From assembly GCA_023150945.1 (NCBI GenBank), contig JAKLJX010000001.1:801693-865692 (forward strand): a stretch of DNA of 64,000 nucleotides, in the 5' to 3' direction. This DNA comes from a bacterium. GTDB taxonomy: Bacteria > Zhuqueibacterota > Zhuqueibacteria > Zhuqueibacterales > Zhuqueibacteraceae. Shown here one piece after another: positions 32,501 through 40,478 of this stretch (positions are counted from its first letter, which is position 1; each line of letters starts with the position of its first letter). Made by a program: the position numbers and the translations under genes. The notes under the pieces are model-generated. The model was not told where the DNA came from. It was given only the letters and a program-made list of their open reading frames with translations, and searched no databases.

Positions 32501-34384
32501 GAAGTCGCGCTCGAAGTCAATGCACCGCCGGCGGTGAGCATCAACGGCGCCGACCCCGTGAACACCGGCACCACGCACACCTACTCGGCGGACACCGATG
32601 CCGCCAATCCGAACTACCTGTGGAGTGTCACCGGCGGCACCATCAATGGCAGCAACACCTCGAGTGCGGTGAGCGTGACCGCCGGTACCATTGGTGAGAT
32701 GATCGTGCGCGTGCGAGTGACGGACGGCAACACCACTTGCAGCGACAGTGCCGGTAAACACGTGACCGTGACGGCCAGCAACTTGACGGCTTATGCCGGT
32801 GAGAATCAAGCGATCTGTGCGGATTCGTCCTTGACGCTCAACGGCGAGGCCGCCGGCGGCGACGGCACCTACACGTTGGCGTGGTCGGTGGAGTCCGGCC
32901 CCAACACCAGCAACGCGCAATTCAACGATCCGGCGCTGGAAGATCCGGTGTTCACGCCCACCACGGCCGGCGAGTATGTGCTGCGCTTCACGGTCGATGA
33001 CGGCGTCAACACGCCGGTTTCTGACGAGGTGACGATCACCGTGCACGCGCTGCCCCTGGTCGAAGCCGGCAGTGATCGCGAGTTGATCTACGGCCTGACT
33101 ACGACGCTGGGCGGCAGCCCCACTGCCAGCGGCAACGGGCCATTCACCTATCTTTGGTCGCCGGCGATCGGCCTGCTCGATCCACCGGAGGCCGCCAATC
33201 CCCAAGCCAAGCCGCTGACGACAACGACCTACACGGTGACAGTGACCGATGCCAACGGCTGCAGCAGCAGCGACCAGGTGACCGTCACCGTCGCGGCGTA
33301 CGTTTTTCTCTCGAATGATTATGTGAAGATCAACAAGAACAAACAGTCGGACGGCAACATCCACAGCAATGCGAGGATTGAATTCGGCCGGGGCGCGCCC
33401 GGCACGCACACCGGCAATCTCACTGCCCTTGACGACATCACCATTCGTGAGAAGAACACCATCATCGGCGATGTCACTGCCGGCGATGAGCTTTATCTCT
33501 TGAAGACGGCGATCGTGACCGGCGCGAAGAACGCGCATGCGACGGTGGCAGCGGTCACGTTGCCGGCCTTTACTTTCAGCGCAGGTGGGCCGAGCCTGAC
33601 GGTGAAACCCGGCACCTCCCGCACTTTGTCGCCAGGCTCCTACGGCACGATTCTGGTTGACGACAAAGCCACCTTGTCCCTTTCCACCGGTGACTATTTC
33701 ATCGACCTCCTGAACACCGACCCCTCTGCCGTGCTGTCGCTCAATGTTGCCAACGGTCCGATCAATATTTACGTCGTCACTGATCTGGACTTTGACACCA
33801 AGGTGCAGGTGTTGATCGTGGGCGGCACGACCGAGCAAGTGACGTTCGTGACGCTGCAGGATCCCAAGGTCGATATCGGCAAGAAGGCGCTCATTCGCGG
33901 CACGCTGGTGGCGCAACACGCCGAGGTACATTTCTCCAGCGAGGCCAAATTCAAGGGCGCAGTCATCGCCGACGGCATCACGCTCGACGCCAATGTCAAG
34001 TTTCAGTTCCACACCTCGACCGCGGTGTTCCCGAAAGAACCCGGCGAGGATGAGGAAGAAGAGGAGAGTCAGGAGCAGTTGTCCGTGGCGGGTTACGAGT
34101 TGGCGCAGAACTATCCCAACCCCTTCAATCCGGCCACGCTGATCAGTTTTGCCCTGCCGCAAGCCGGCGCAGTGACGCTGCAAGTCTATTCCGAAACCGG
34201 CCAGCAGGTGCGGACGCTGCTCGATGGCGAGATGGCGGCCGGCCAGCATGAGGTATCGTGGAATGGCCGCAACGAATCCGGCCAGGTCGTTGCTGCCGGA
34301 CTGTATTTCTACCGCATTATCGTGCAAGGCAACAGCGGTGAGACGGTCTTCACGGAGACGCGGCGGATGACTTTGTTGAAGTAG
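29543..34384 (+). CDS. Large secreted GH13 amylase with Ig/PKD-like repeats, a beta-helical domain and sorting domain
   Basis: A 1613-residue exported protein. The ATG at 29543 is chosen because the ATG at 29537 directly abuts the AGGAGG box. After the signal peptide (about 1-24) the GH13 domain is colinear with the amylase at 18542, with D122, D381 (YRLDAVKH), E411 (VVGEF) and D490 (TDNHD) in place and the same domain-B insert. Residues about 645-1260 are a chain of Ig/PKD-like modules (TYTVTVTD-type strands, SGTTHTYSADT, FNDPTAEDP), two of which are near duplicates. Next is a Ser/Asp-rich stretch of adhesin or polymer-forming type (HSNARIEFGRGAPG, GSYGTILVDDKA), then an acidic linker and a C-terminal sorting domain with NYPNPFNPAT. 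It is probably displayed or secreted and acts on alpha-glucan. Confidence 0.9.
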   Translation: MRAASRWITLLLLVACGWPRSGSAQDFMLQGWYWDYPKTANGYLWADTLRLRAQQLHESGFTYVWLPPLSRAASGANSNGYDPKDLFDLGEYGLGATGFGSRADYDALIAEFNSVGLKAVADVVYNHRDGGLPENNPSVAGWIRNMSYAKIAAGDQPYPSDRFRLILPIGGSTGRGAGTYYFKFGSKSQHPNFFNKPYKVYMETRKVGYQGQPNQFEFEPNGGGGCGEPNNAISLGVDLFANVDGLGCKIDEFALTLSSNDFNAAGDTVFIYLNNRNVGGLGDYSDHTVLELYYSGGGGNIEGALAYQTWTDFRSLASGRGDMNHPNFKPNGNPTQLAGDYDAMFFFYDYDQKNVASTIDTLQAWTRWLWHGAGIRGYRLDAVKHFEPKFTGDLLENLHDYGIDPGMVVGEFFDGNSFVLKQWIDNVLANMDGDTKSAIAPRVFDFSLRYALEAASDQFGYDARNVFNASIVDAQGASGFNVVTFTDNHDFRGSGQPIDNDPLLAYAYILTNNQVGLPSVYYYDYYNRGLRTEIDKLIRIHQDHISGASQRDYLSRLSTPYPQSFTSGLASTTLFFQLSGTPAGRDVLVAINYAGLTLHVTHGVNTSTMNLASGDTLTDMLGKSTAPYMVVDNSGSVQFQIPPRSYAVWVQGAPREFLFANAGSPPTICAGDTVPIGGNPTAAGGVFGGPYVITWAPNDGSLSDIHAANPQAWPATTTAYTVTVTESSSGLTVTDDVTVTVNPLPAVTFDAVGALCLNDPPVDLSALVSPGGGTFSGPGISGSTFDPAAAGEGTHSLTYAFTDGNGCSNSASQGVTVKPVPTAEVSGDDAVCTGTTHNYTATTNAASPSYSWSITGGTINGSATNNPVSVTAGSAGTMILQVTVTDGTTSCSNSATQNVQVDANTVTVAAGENAAACLGVAALLNGTAAGGSGTYTFAWTVESGPDLSPAQFNDPTAEDPQFTPAAVGDYVLHFTVEDGVCLPVFGEVALEVNAPPAVSINGADPVNTGTTHTYSADTDAANPNYLWSVTGGTINGSNTSSAVSVTAGTIGEMIVRVRVTDGNTTCSDSAGKHVTVTASNLTAYAGENQAICADSSLTLNGEAAGGDGTYTLAWSVESGPNTSNAQFNDPALEDPVFTPTTAGEYVLRFTVDDGVNTPVSDEVTITVHALPLVEAGSDRELIYGLTTTLGGSPTASGNGPFTYLWSPAIGLLDPPEAANPQAKPLTTTTYTVTVTDANGCSSSDQVTVTVAAYVFLSNDYVKINKNKQSDGNIHSNARIEFGRGAPGTHTGNLTALDDITIREKNTIIGDVTAGDELYLLKTAIVTGAKNAHATVAAVTLPAFTFSAGGPSLTVKPGTSRTLSPGSYGTILVDDKATLSLSTGDYFIDLLNTDPSAVLSLNVANGPINIYVVTDLDFDTKVQVLIVGGTTEQVTFVTLQDPKVDIGKKALIRGTLVAQHAEVHFSSEAKFKGAVIADGITLDANVKFQFHTSTAVFPKEPGEDEEEEESQEQLSVAGYELAQNYPNPFNPATLISFALPQAGAVTLQVYSETGQQVRTLLDGEMAAGQHEVSWNGRNESGQVVAAGLYFYRIIVQGNSGETVFTETRRMTLLK

Positions 34385-34427
34385 GGCTGCCCGCGTGCTT
34401 CCAGCCGCCAGTGCGCGCGGCGAATGC

Positions 34428-34469
34428 AACGCCACTCCACCGCATTCTGCGGAGGGGTGGCGTTTTTTT
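34428..34469 (+). terminator. Rho-independent terminator after the large amylase gene
   Basis: The stem AACGCCAC-TCC pairs with GGA-GGGTGGCGTT across a short loop and is followed by seven T residues (34463-34469). It lies 44 bases after the stop codon, a standard intrinsic terminator position. Confidence 0.85.
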
Positions 34470-34613
34470 CTGCAGGCGTGCCGCAGATGATGCCGGCTTC
34501 TTGGTGGAGAGGTTCCGGCGCAAGGCGGGTCCAGTCGCGGGCCGGGCTCTGCGGCCGCGCCGCCGGGTGGCCTGCAAAAAACCTCTTGCAAAATTCGATT
34601 AAACGTTTACTTT

Positions 34614-34637
34614 ACGATTCAACAATTGCTTAATCGT
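34614..34637. promoter_or_regulatory. Possible metal-regulator operator upstream of the ArsR-type gene
   Basis: ACGATT (34614-34619) and AATCGT (34632-34637) form a six-base inverted repeat with a 12-base spacer, just before the regulator's start. An AAACGTTT palindrome is at 34601-34608. The arrangement fits an autorepressed ArsR/CadC operator, but binding is inferred. Confidence 0.5.
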
Positions 34638-34648
34638 TGGAGCTGCGC

Positions 34649-35065
34649 ATGTTGCACGACGACGGCCATGCGGTTTGTGAGATCGAATATGTCGACCAAG
34701 CCCATGTCCAAAAAGCCGCCAGAAAGATTGCCCATCACCGCCGCATCGCCAATCTCGCGGAGATTTTCAAGATCCTGAGCGATCCCATGCGTCTCAAGAT
34801 CATCCTCGCGCTGCAGCGCGCCGAGCTGTGCGTCTGCGATCTGGCCAGCCTGCTGGGCGTCACCCGGCCGGCGATTTCACATCATCTGCGCTTCCTGCGC
34901 GAAGTGCGGCTGGTGAAATATCGCCGCGCGGGCAAGATGGCGTACTATTCGCTTGATGACGAGCATATCGAGCGCCTGATCAAAGTCGCAACCGAGCATG
35001 TAGCGGAAACCGAGCGCGCTGACGCCAGGGACAGACAGCAAAAAGTCAAAGCCGCAAAGGTGTGA
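34649..35065 (+). CDS. ArsR/SmtB-family metal-responsive repressor, CadC-like
   Basis: A 138-residue winged-helix repressor. ATG 34649 has GGAG six bases before it and is preferred to the TTG at 34637. The recognition helix region VTRPAISHHLRFLREV is typical of ArsR proteins. It carries the CadC-type metal site ELCVCDL with Cys61 and Cys63 plus an N-terminal Cys10, the residues that bind Cd, Pb or Zn in CadC. Four bases separate it from the P-type ATPase gene, so it probably controls both. In CadC-type systems metal binding releases the operator. Confidence 0.9.
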   Translation: MLHDDGHAVCEIEYVDQAHVQKAARKIAHHRRIANLAEIFKILSDPMRLKIILALQRAELCVCDLASLLGVTRPAISHHLRFLREVRLVKYRRAGKMAYYSLDDEHIERLIKVATEHVAETERADARDRQQKVKAAKV

Positions 35066-35069
35066 ATCG

Positions 35070-37241
35070 ATGGACAAGAAGACGAATACTCTCACCCACG
35101 AAGAAATCAACGTGGTCGGCGTGCATTGCGCCGGCTGCGCCCGCACGATTGAATCCGCGGTTACGCAAATGCCGGGCGTCGATGCCGTTGCCGTCAATTT
35201 TGCGAGCGGCAAGGTCAAAGTCAGCTTCGACAGAAGCCGGCAGGACCTGGCGCGCATCAAGGAACGCATCGAGAGCGCGGGCTTTCAGGTCAAACATGAG
35301 CATCGCCACGCCGAGCAGGAGGCGCGGCTGCCGTTTTGGCAAACGCCCGAAGTGCTGGCCGTGGCCATTTCCGGCGTGCTGCTGGGAATCGGTCTGTTGG
35401 TCGATTTCCTTGCCCGCGATTCGTTTTTTTATGTTTTTGACTTCAAGTTTCATGTGTCCGCGCCGATCTTGCTGCTGGCGCTTCTCACCGGCGCTTGGTT
35501 TTTTGCGCCCAAAGGTTTGCGCGCCGTGCGCACCCTGGCGCTGGATATCAATTTCCTCATGACCCTCGCCATCTTCGGCGCGATTCTGATCGAAGAATAT
35601 GTCGAGGCCGCGAGCCTGGCCTTCTTGTATTCGCTGGCAGAATTGCTGGAAGGTTACGCGGTGGAACGCGCGCGCCGCTCGCTCAAAATGCTCACGCAAA
35701 TTGCGCCGGCCCAGGCGGTGATCAAGCGGGAGGGCCGCGAGCAGACGGTCGACGTGCACGAAGTCAAAGTGGGCGAGACCCTCATTGCACGGCCGGGCGA
35801 ACGCATCGCGCTCGATGGCATCGTCGTGGCCGGCGCCTCCAGTGTCAATCAATCGCCGATCACCGGCGAATCCGTGCCGCTCGACAAGCAGCCGGGCGAC
35901 GAAGTGTACGCCGGCAGCCTCAACGAGCAGGGCTATCTCGAGATTCGCATCACCAAGCCGGCGAAAGATACGACCCTGTCGCGCATCATCGAAATGGTGG
36001 AGGAGGCGGAGAGCCAGAAGGCGCCGAGCGCCAAGTTCATCGACCGCTTCGCGCGCGTCTACACGCCTACGGTGGTGCTGCTGGCGGTGGTGATTGCCAT
36101 CGTGCCGCCGCTTTTTTTCAATGGCGATTTCAAACTGTGGTTTGAAAAGGCGCTCACGCTGCTGGTGATTTCCTGTCCGTGTGCGCTGGTGATCTCGACG
36201 CCGGTGGCGGTGATCTCGGCGATTACCGGCGCGGCGCGCAACGGCGTGCTCATCAAGGGCGGCATTCATCTAGAAAACATGGCGCAGGTGCAGGCCATTG
36301 CCTTCGACAAAACCGGCACGCTCACCCGCGGCAAGCTGGTGGTGACCGACGTGCTGCCGCTCAACGGCATCGCGCCGAAGAATTTGCTGCAACTCGCTGC
36401 CTCGCTGGAGCAGCGCAGCGAGCATCCCATCGCGCAGGCCATCACGCAGGCGGCCGCCGGCATGCCGCTGCAACTGGTGTCCGAGTTTGAGAGTGCGGCC
36501 GGCCGGGGTTTGCGCGGCCGGGTCAATGGCGCGCAGTATCGCATCGGCGCGCCCGAGATGTTCGCCGGTGAAAATCTTGCGCTGCCGGCCGCGCAATTGC
36601 AGGCGCTGCACGCGCAGGGCAAATCCACCATGTTGGTCGGTATTGATCACGAGATTGCCGGCATCATTGCAGTGGCCGACCGCTTGCGCGAGAATGCCGG
36701 CACGGTCGTGGCGGACATTCACCGCCTCGGCCTCAAGACGGTCATGCTGTCAGGCGACAATGCCGTCACCGCCAGGGCGATCGCACAGGCGGCCGGCATT
36801 GCGGATGTGCACGCCGGGCTGCTGCCCGAGGCGAAAGTCGGAGAGATCAAGAAGCTGCAGGCGCAATTTGGCAAGGTGGCAATGGTGGGAGATGGCATCA
36901 ACGATGCGCCGGCGCTGGCCACGGCGGAAGTGGGCATTGCCATGGGCGCGGCCGGCAGCGATGCCGCACTGGAAACCGCGGACATCGCGCTGATGGGAGA
37001 TGATCTGGGCAAGCTGCCTTATCTCGTCGCCTTGAGCCGGCGGGCGCGCACGATCATCAAACAAAACGTGTGGGCTTCGCTTTTGCTCAAGCTGGCGCTC
37101 GGCCTGGCAGTGTTTCCGGGCTGGACGACGCTGGTGATCGCCGTGCTGTGCGGCGACATGGGCGCCTCGCTGGCGGTGATCGGCAACGCCATGCGCCTAG
37201 CGAGGTTCAGGCCGAATGGCAGCGGACGAAAGGTTGCTTGA
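35070..37241 (+). CDS. P1B-type heavy-metal ATPase (Zn/Cd/Pb exporter, ZntA/CadA-like)
   Basis: A 723-residue metal-exporting ATPase of the inner membrane. An N-terminal heavy-metal-associated domain carries GVHC-AGC (Cys20, Cys23). Membrane helices follow, with the CPC transport motif at Cys369-Pro-Cys371, the phosphorylated Asp413 in DKTGTLT, TGES (actuator) and GDGINDAP near the hinge. The C-terminal helices carry NVWASLLLK and GDMGASLAV, with Lys and Asp where P1B-2 (Zn/Cd/Pb) enzymes have them. The product gives resistance to zinc, cadmium or lead and is coupled to the CadC-like regulator. The last 120 bases are duplicated, partly diverged, at 38211. Confidence 0.93.
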   Translation: MDKKTNTLTHEEINVVGVHCAGCARTIESAVTQMPGVDAVAVNFASGKVKVSFDRSRQDLARIKERIESAGFQVKHEHRHAEQEARLPFWQTPEVLAVAISGVLLGIGLLVDFLARDSFFYVFDFKFHVSAPILLLALLTGAWFFAPKGLRAVRTLALDINFLMTLAIFGAILIEEYVEAASLAFLYSLAELLEGYAVERARRSLKMLTQIAPAQAVIKREGREQTVDVHEVKVGETLIARPGERIALDGIVVAGASSVNQSPITGESVPLDKQPGDEVYAGSLNEQGYLEIRITKPAKDTTLSRIIEMVEEAESQKAPSAKFIDRFARVYTPTVVLLAVVIAIVPPLFFNGDFKLWFEKALTLLVISCPCALVISTPVAVISAITGAARNGVLIKGGIHLENMAQVQAIAFDKTGTLTRGKLVVTDVLPLNGIAPKNLLQLAASLEQRSEHPIAQAITQAAAGMPLQLVSEFESAAGRGLRGRVNGAQYRIGAPEMFAGENLALPAAQLQALHAQGKSTMLVGIDHEIAGIIAVADRLRENAGTVVADIHRLGLKTVMLSGDNAVTARAIAQAAGIADVHAGLLPEAKVGEIKKLQAQFGKVAMVGDGINDAPALATAEVGIAMGAAGSDAALETADIALMGDDLGKLPYLVALSRRARTIIKQNVWASLLLKLALGLAVFPGWTTLVIAVLCGDMGASLAVIGNAMRLARFRPNGSGRKVA
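37151..37214 (+). repeat. 64-base near-identical direct repeat within the ATPase 3' end (partner at 38267-38330)
   Basis: The block beginning CGGCGACATGGGCGC and ending GCGAGGTTCAGGCCG is present at 37151-37214 and again at 38267-38330 with two differences. The two copies flank the toxin-antitoxin remnant and point to recombination or gene conversion. Confidence 0.9.
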
Positions 37242-37344
37242 CTCTGTCAGAAATTCGTATGTACTTTGAAATGATTAGACCAGGCAAGTTTTGCACGATT
37301 TTCGTCTACACGTCTAGTCGGTGATAATACCCTGGAGTTCACAA

Positions 37345-37557
37345 ATGATTTCACTAAAAGAACGTTTTGTGGTTGATGAAAGCGGGCGGCGCCTCAGCGT
37401 GCTTTTGGACCTCGAAATCTACCATAAGCTGCTCGAGGAACTGGAGGAGTTGGAGACGCTACGCGCATACGATGAGGCCAAAGCTTCCAGCGGCGAGGCC
37501 ATTCCTTTTGAACAGGCGGTCATAAAAATCGATCCAAGCTTTCGGAGTACGATATGA
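37345..37557 (+). CDS. Antitoxin-like small protein
   Basis: A 70-residue protein from the ATG at 37345 (CTGGAG eight bases upstream), starting MISLKERFVVDESGRRLSVLLDLEIYHKLLEELEELE. This pattern is that of Phd/YefM-like antitoxins which normally precede a RelE/ParE-type toxin. Here no such toxin follows. The last residues (IDPSFRSTI) read unlike the usual family end and the stop overlaps the next start by four bases, so the 3' end may have been rearranged. Confidence 0.6.
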   Translation: MISLKERFVVDESGRRLSVLLDLEIYHKLLEELEELETLRAYDEAKASSGEAIPFEQAVIKIDPSFRSTI

Positions 37558-37796
37558 GAAAAATTCAAAAAAAGAAAGTTGCCAAACAGCTTATTTTAGG
37601 GCAATCCCTTCTGAGCGAGGCCAAGTTGGGAACGAATGTTGAAATCACTATTCAAAAAGGCGCGATTATCATTTTGCCTGTTGCTAAGAAAAAAGGATGG
37701 CAAGCACTGGCGAAGTTGGGTGAAGACGCCATCGAGGGCGTGCTCGACGAGCCGGCTCAAAATCACGATTCCTACATTTATGGGAAGGATAGATGA
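37554..37796 (+). CDS. AbrB/SpoVT-like antitoxin-type protein
   Basis: An 80-residue protein (MRKIQKKKVAKQLILGQ) with a basic N-terminus and a swapped-hairpin like segment GTNVEITIQKGAIIILPV that fits AbrB/MazE-type antitoxins of VapBC pairs. Its start overlaps the previous stop by four bases and its stop overlaps the vapC start by four bases, so all three genes were translationally coupled. It is the expected partner of the downstream PIN-domain toxin. Confidence 0.7.
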   Translation: MRKIQKKKVAKQLILGQSLLSEAKLGTNVEITIQKGAIIILPVAKKKGWQALAKLGEDAIEGVLDEPAQNHDSYIYGKDR

Positions 37797-38206
37797 TCTT
37801 CGTCGATACTGGGGCATGGGTGGCGCTCGAGGACAAGCGTGATTCCCATCACATAGCAGCGCTCAAGCTCAAGTATGAGCTGGTTGCGGCAAAAACTCGC
37901 CTGATTACGACTAATTACATTCTTGATGAAACCTACACATTGATGTTGCTGAATTCAGGTTATGCAAGGACGGTAAGCTTCAAGCACGCGCTTGATCGGT
38001 TGATCCGTCAGAATGTCATCGTTGTCCTTCATATTACGCCTGATATTGAATACGAAGCTTGGGAGATTTTCGAGCGCTTTAATCGCGACAAAAGTTGGTC
38101 TTTCACAGATTGTACGAGCAGAGTCATTATGGATTGAGTGACCCATAACGAAGTTTTTAGTTTTGATCATCATTTTGAGCAGATGGGATTTGTTATGAGG
38201 CCTTAA
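37793..38206 (+). pseudogene. PIN-domain (VapC-type) toxin interrupted by a nonsense codon
   Basis: VapC toxins are Mg-dependent RNases. The reading frame opens MIFVDTGAWVALED with Asp5, contains DE (45-46) and FTDC (Asp106), then hits TGA at 38135-38137 after 114 residues. Without any frameshift the same frame continues as VTHNEVFSFDHHFEQMGFVMRP and ends with TAA at 38204-38206. That tail carries the DHHFEQMGF motif typical of the PIN C-terminus, including the fourth acidic residue. The first part therefore lacks the last strand and the toxin is probably inactive, unless the stop is read through. Confidence 0.85.
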
Positions 38207-38210
38207 GCAT

Positions 38211-38345
38211 GCGCTCAGCCTTGCCGTTTTTCCAGGTTGGACACCGCTGGTGATTGCAGGTTTTTGCGGCGACATGGGCGCTTCGCTGGCGGTGATCGGC
38301 AACGCCATGCGCCTGGCGAGGTTCAGGCCGGGTGGCATTCACTGA
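38211..38345 (+). pseudogene. Orphan 3' fragment of a second P1B ATPase gene
   Basis: Starting five bases after the vapC remnant, a 45-codon frame reads ALSLAVFPGWTPLVIAG, then FCGDMGASLAVIGNAMRLARF, and stops. It aligns without gaps to the C-terminus of the ATPase at 35070. About 14 of the first 56 bases differ, but only 2 of the next 64. No start codon or upstream ATPase sequence remains. Confidence 0.9.
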
Positions 38346-38502
38346 GCCTCGTCTCCGGACCAGGCGAAACTGTCCTGGGTACCGTGACTTCCAACTGAGA
38401 ATGGGCCGCTGCTCGGCTTTTGCGTCAGTGTTGGCTGAAGGACTCAGAGAGGGCAAAGGCTGGCGCGCAGAAATCGTTCTTCTCGCCCGACCTCCATTCA
38501 CC

Positions 38503-40287
38503 TCACGGCACCCTGGTGCTGCTCCCGCTGTTGGCCCGCCAGAAACGATTGCGATCGACCGCATCGATCCCGCCATCGAGATTGAAATCCCCGCGTTTGT
38601 CATAACTCCAGCTTGCGCCATGCTGCGGCCGCCAGACACTGTCGCGGTCAGTGTTGTTCACGCTGCCGTCGCCGTTGCCGTCACCGGCCAGCATAGCAAA
38701 CACATTCGCTTCGACCTGTTTCATCGGGTTGGTGCCGTAGGCTTTGGTTTGCGCCGTGGTGAAATCATACCGACTGGGCAAATCACGGCGGGTCGCGACT
38801 GCGCCGGCACTCATGATGGCGAGATGATTGCGATGCCGCACGACCACCGAATAATTGCCCGTGCCCGCCGGCAGGGTGATCTTGTTGGTGCGGCCATCCT
38901 GTGCAACGATGCGGCCGTCTTTGTGCAGAAACGCGCTCCTGGAGGCCACTACCGCGCCGCTTGCGGAATTGCGCAATTGCACCAGCACCCAATCCACCAC
39001 TTCCCCGCCAACGCTGTCAACCGTGACCGGATCTTGCGAATAGGGCGAAGTCAACGGTAACAAACCGCGCAGCGCCGTCGTCATGCTGTGCGTGTTCGTA
39101 TCATACGGACCTTCGAGAAAGACCTTGACCGCCACCGCGGTCTCCGGCACCGGCAGCATGCCGCCATCCGTGCCGAGCACCTGCAGTGCTTCAGCGTGAA
39201 CTTCGACGCCGGTTTCGGTTTCCGGCGCATAACCGGGATTGGTGAGAATTTGGCCATTCGGTTGCTGATTGCTTTCGATGAAACGCAGGCCGCTATCGAT
39301 GTTCGAAGCATACGTCACCGCATCCCAAGCCTTCAAAGCCATCACGGCCCAGGTCGTGGTGCTGACATCGCCCACGTGTGAGGCGGCGCGCGAGCCGGTA
39401 TCATAAGGCCAGTCGCCCTCGCTGCGCTGAAAGCTCACCAATTGCGTCACCAAGTCCGCCGTCGAATTGCTGCTGGCCCAGCGCCCGGCTTTGGGATCGA
39501 GACTGACGCCAGTGTGCGCCGCGGCCCATATCGCGCCGGCGAGTCCGGTTATGTCGCCATCCTCATCTGAGCTGGTTGTGGCCTCGAGCCTCTTGACAAT
39601 GCCTGCCATCAAACTGTCACGGATGGCATGCTCGCCGGTGTAATGCGCCGCAACGGCCGGGGAAGCCAGAAACCACGGCTGCAAGGCCACCCAGTGGGCA
39701 TAGTCCGCGAAACCCTGATAACTCGCCGCCCATTCGCCCGCGTTTTGATCATTGCTCTCGCCATAGGTGCCGGCTTTGAGTTTGTCCCAGAAGTGCGTCT
39801 GCACGAACTGCGCATATTTCTGATCATTGGTCAAGCGCGAGAGTTCCTCCAGAAACATGGCATCATGTGAGGCGAAATCAGGATCGCCATCCGTGAAGGT
39901 CCGCGGATAGCTGTTGAGGAGATAGTCACCGGTCTTGATGGCCGTATTGAGATAACTCGTCACGCGGGTGACGTCGTATGCCACCAACTCGCCGCGCGCA
40001 ATTGTGCCTTGAATGTCGGGTTGCAGGCGGCCGTTGATTTCCCAGGGAAACGCGCCGCTGGCAGTCTGCTGCGTCTTGAGCCAGTCCGCGCCTTTCACAA
40101 TGCCGGAATCAGAGGCGCTGGTCGCGGCGGTGGCCGTCGCGAGGGCCGGCCCGCGGTTCAGCTTTTGTTTGATGAGACTCGCGGCCGTTGCTGCCTGCGC
40201 AGGCGCACGGCCCAACCGGGAGGACTGGGCCGAGAGGCCGGTAAACATCAGCGTGAAGAGAAGCGCCGTGCCGGTGAATCGATTCAT
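38503..40287 (-). CDS. Exported alpha/alpha-toroid protein with C-terminal dockerin-like repeats
   Basis: A 594-residue exported protein. The start is the ATG at 40287, giving signal peptide MNRFTGTALLFTLMFTGLSA; a longer upstream frame lacks a signal. The central part resembles the terpenoid-cyclase/pectate-lyase type alpha/alpha toroid: WLKTQQTASGAFPWEING, GAIWAAAHTGVSLDP and DWPYDTGSRAASHVGDVSTTTWAVMALKAWD. The C-terminus contains a beta-sandwich stretch and two calcium-binding loops, DGNGDGSVNNTD and DFNLDGGIDAVD, as in type I dockerins. The function is unknown; an enzymatic role is not shown. Unlike many neighbours it lacks a YPNPFNP sorting domain. Confidence 0.75.
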   Translation of the reverse strand: MNRFTGTALLFTLMFTGLSAQSSRLGRAPAQAATAASLIKQKLNRGPALATATAATSASDSGIVKGADWLKTQQTASGAFPWEINGRLQPDIQGTIARGELVAYDVTRVTSYLNTAIKTGDYLLNSYPRTFTDGDPDFASHDAMFLEELSRLTNDQKYAQFVQTHFWDKLKAGTYGESNDQNAGEWAASYQGFADYAHWVALQPWFLASPAVAAHYTGEHAIRDSLMAGIVKRLEATTSSDEDGDITGLAGAIWAAAHTGVSLDPKAGRWASSNSTADLVTQLVSFQRSEGDWPYDTGSRAASHVGDVSTTTWAVMALKAWDAVTYASNIDSGLRFIESNQQPNGQILTNPGYAPETETGVEVHAEALQVLGTDGGMLPVPETAVAVKVFLEGPYDTNTHSMTTALRGLLPLTSPYSQDPVTVDSVGGEVVDWVLVQLRNSASGAVVASRSAFLHKDGRIVAQDGRTNKITLPAGTGNYSVVVRHRNHLAIMSAGAVATRRDLPSRYDFTTAQTKAYGTNPMKQVEANVFAMLAGDGNGDGSVNNTDRDSVWRPQHGASWSYDKRGDFNLDGGIDAVDRNRFWRANSGSSTRVP

Positions 40288-40478
40288 GTTCAGGACTCGC
40301 GTTGCAAAATGGGATTGAGACAGCCGGAATTGTATGCTTCGGGAATAGCGGGAGGTGAGCAGGAAAACAGCCGAGGTGTCAGGTCGACCACACGTGACCG
40401 CGCCACCGGCGCCCGGCCGGCTGCAGCACGGCGTGATTATACCCGCAGCCCGGGCAGGCTGCGAACGGCGGATGATAC

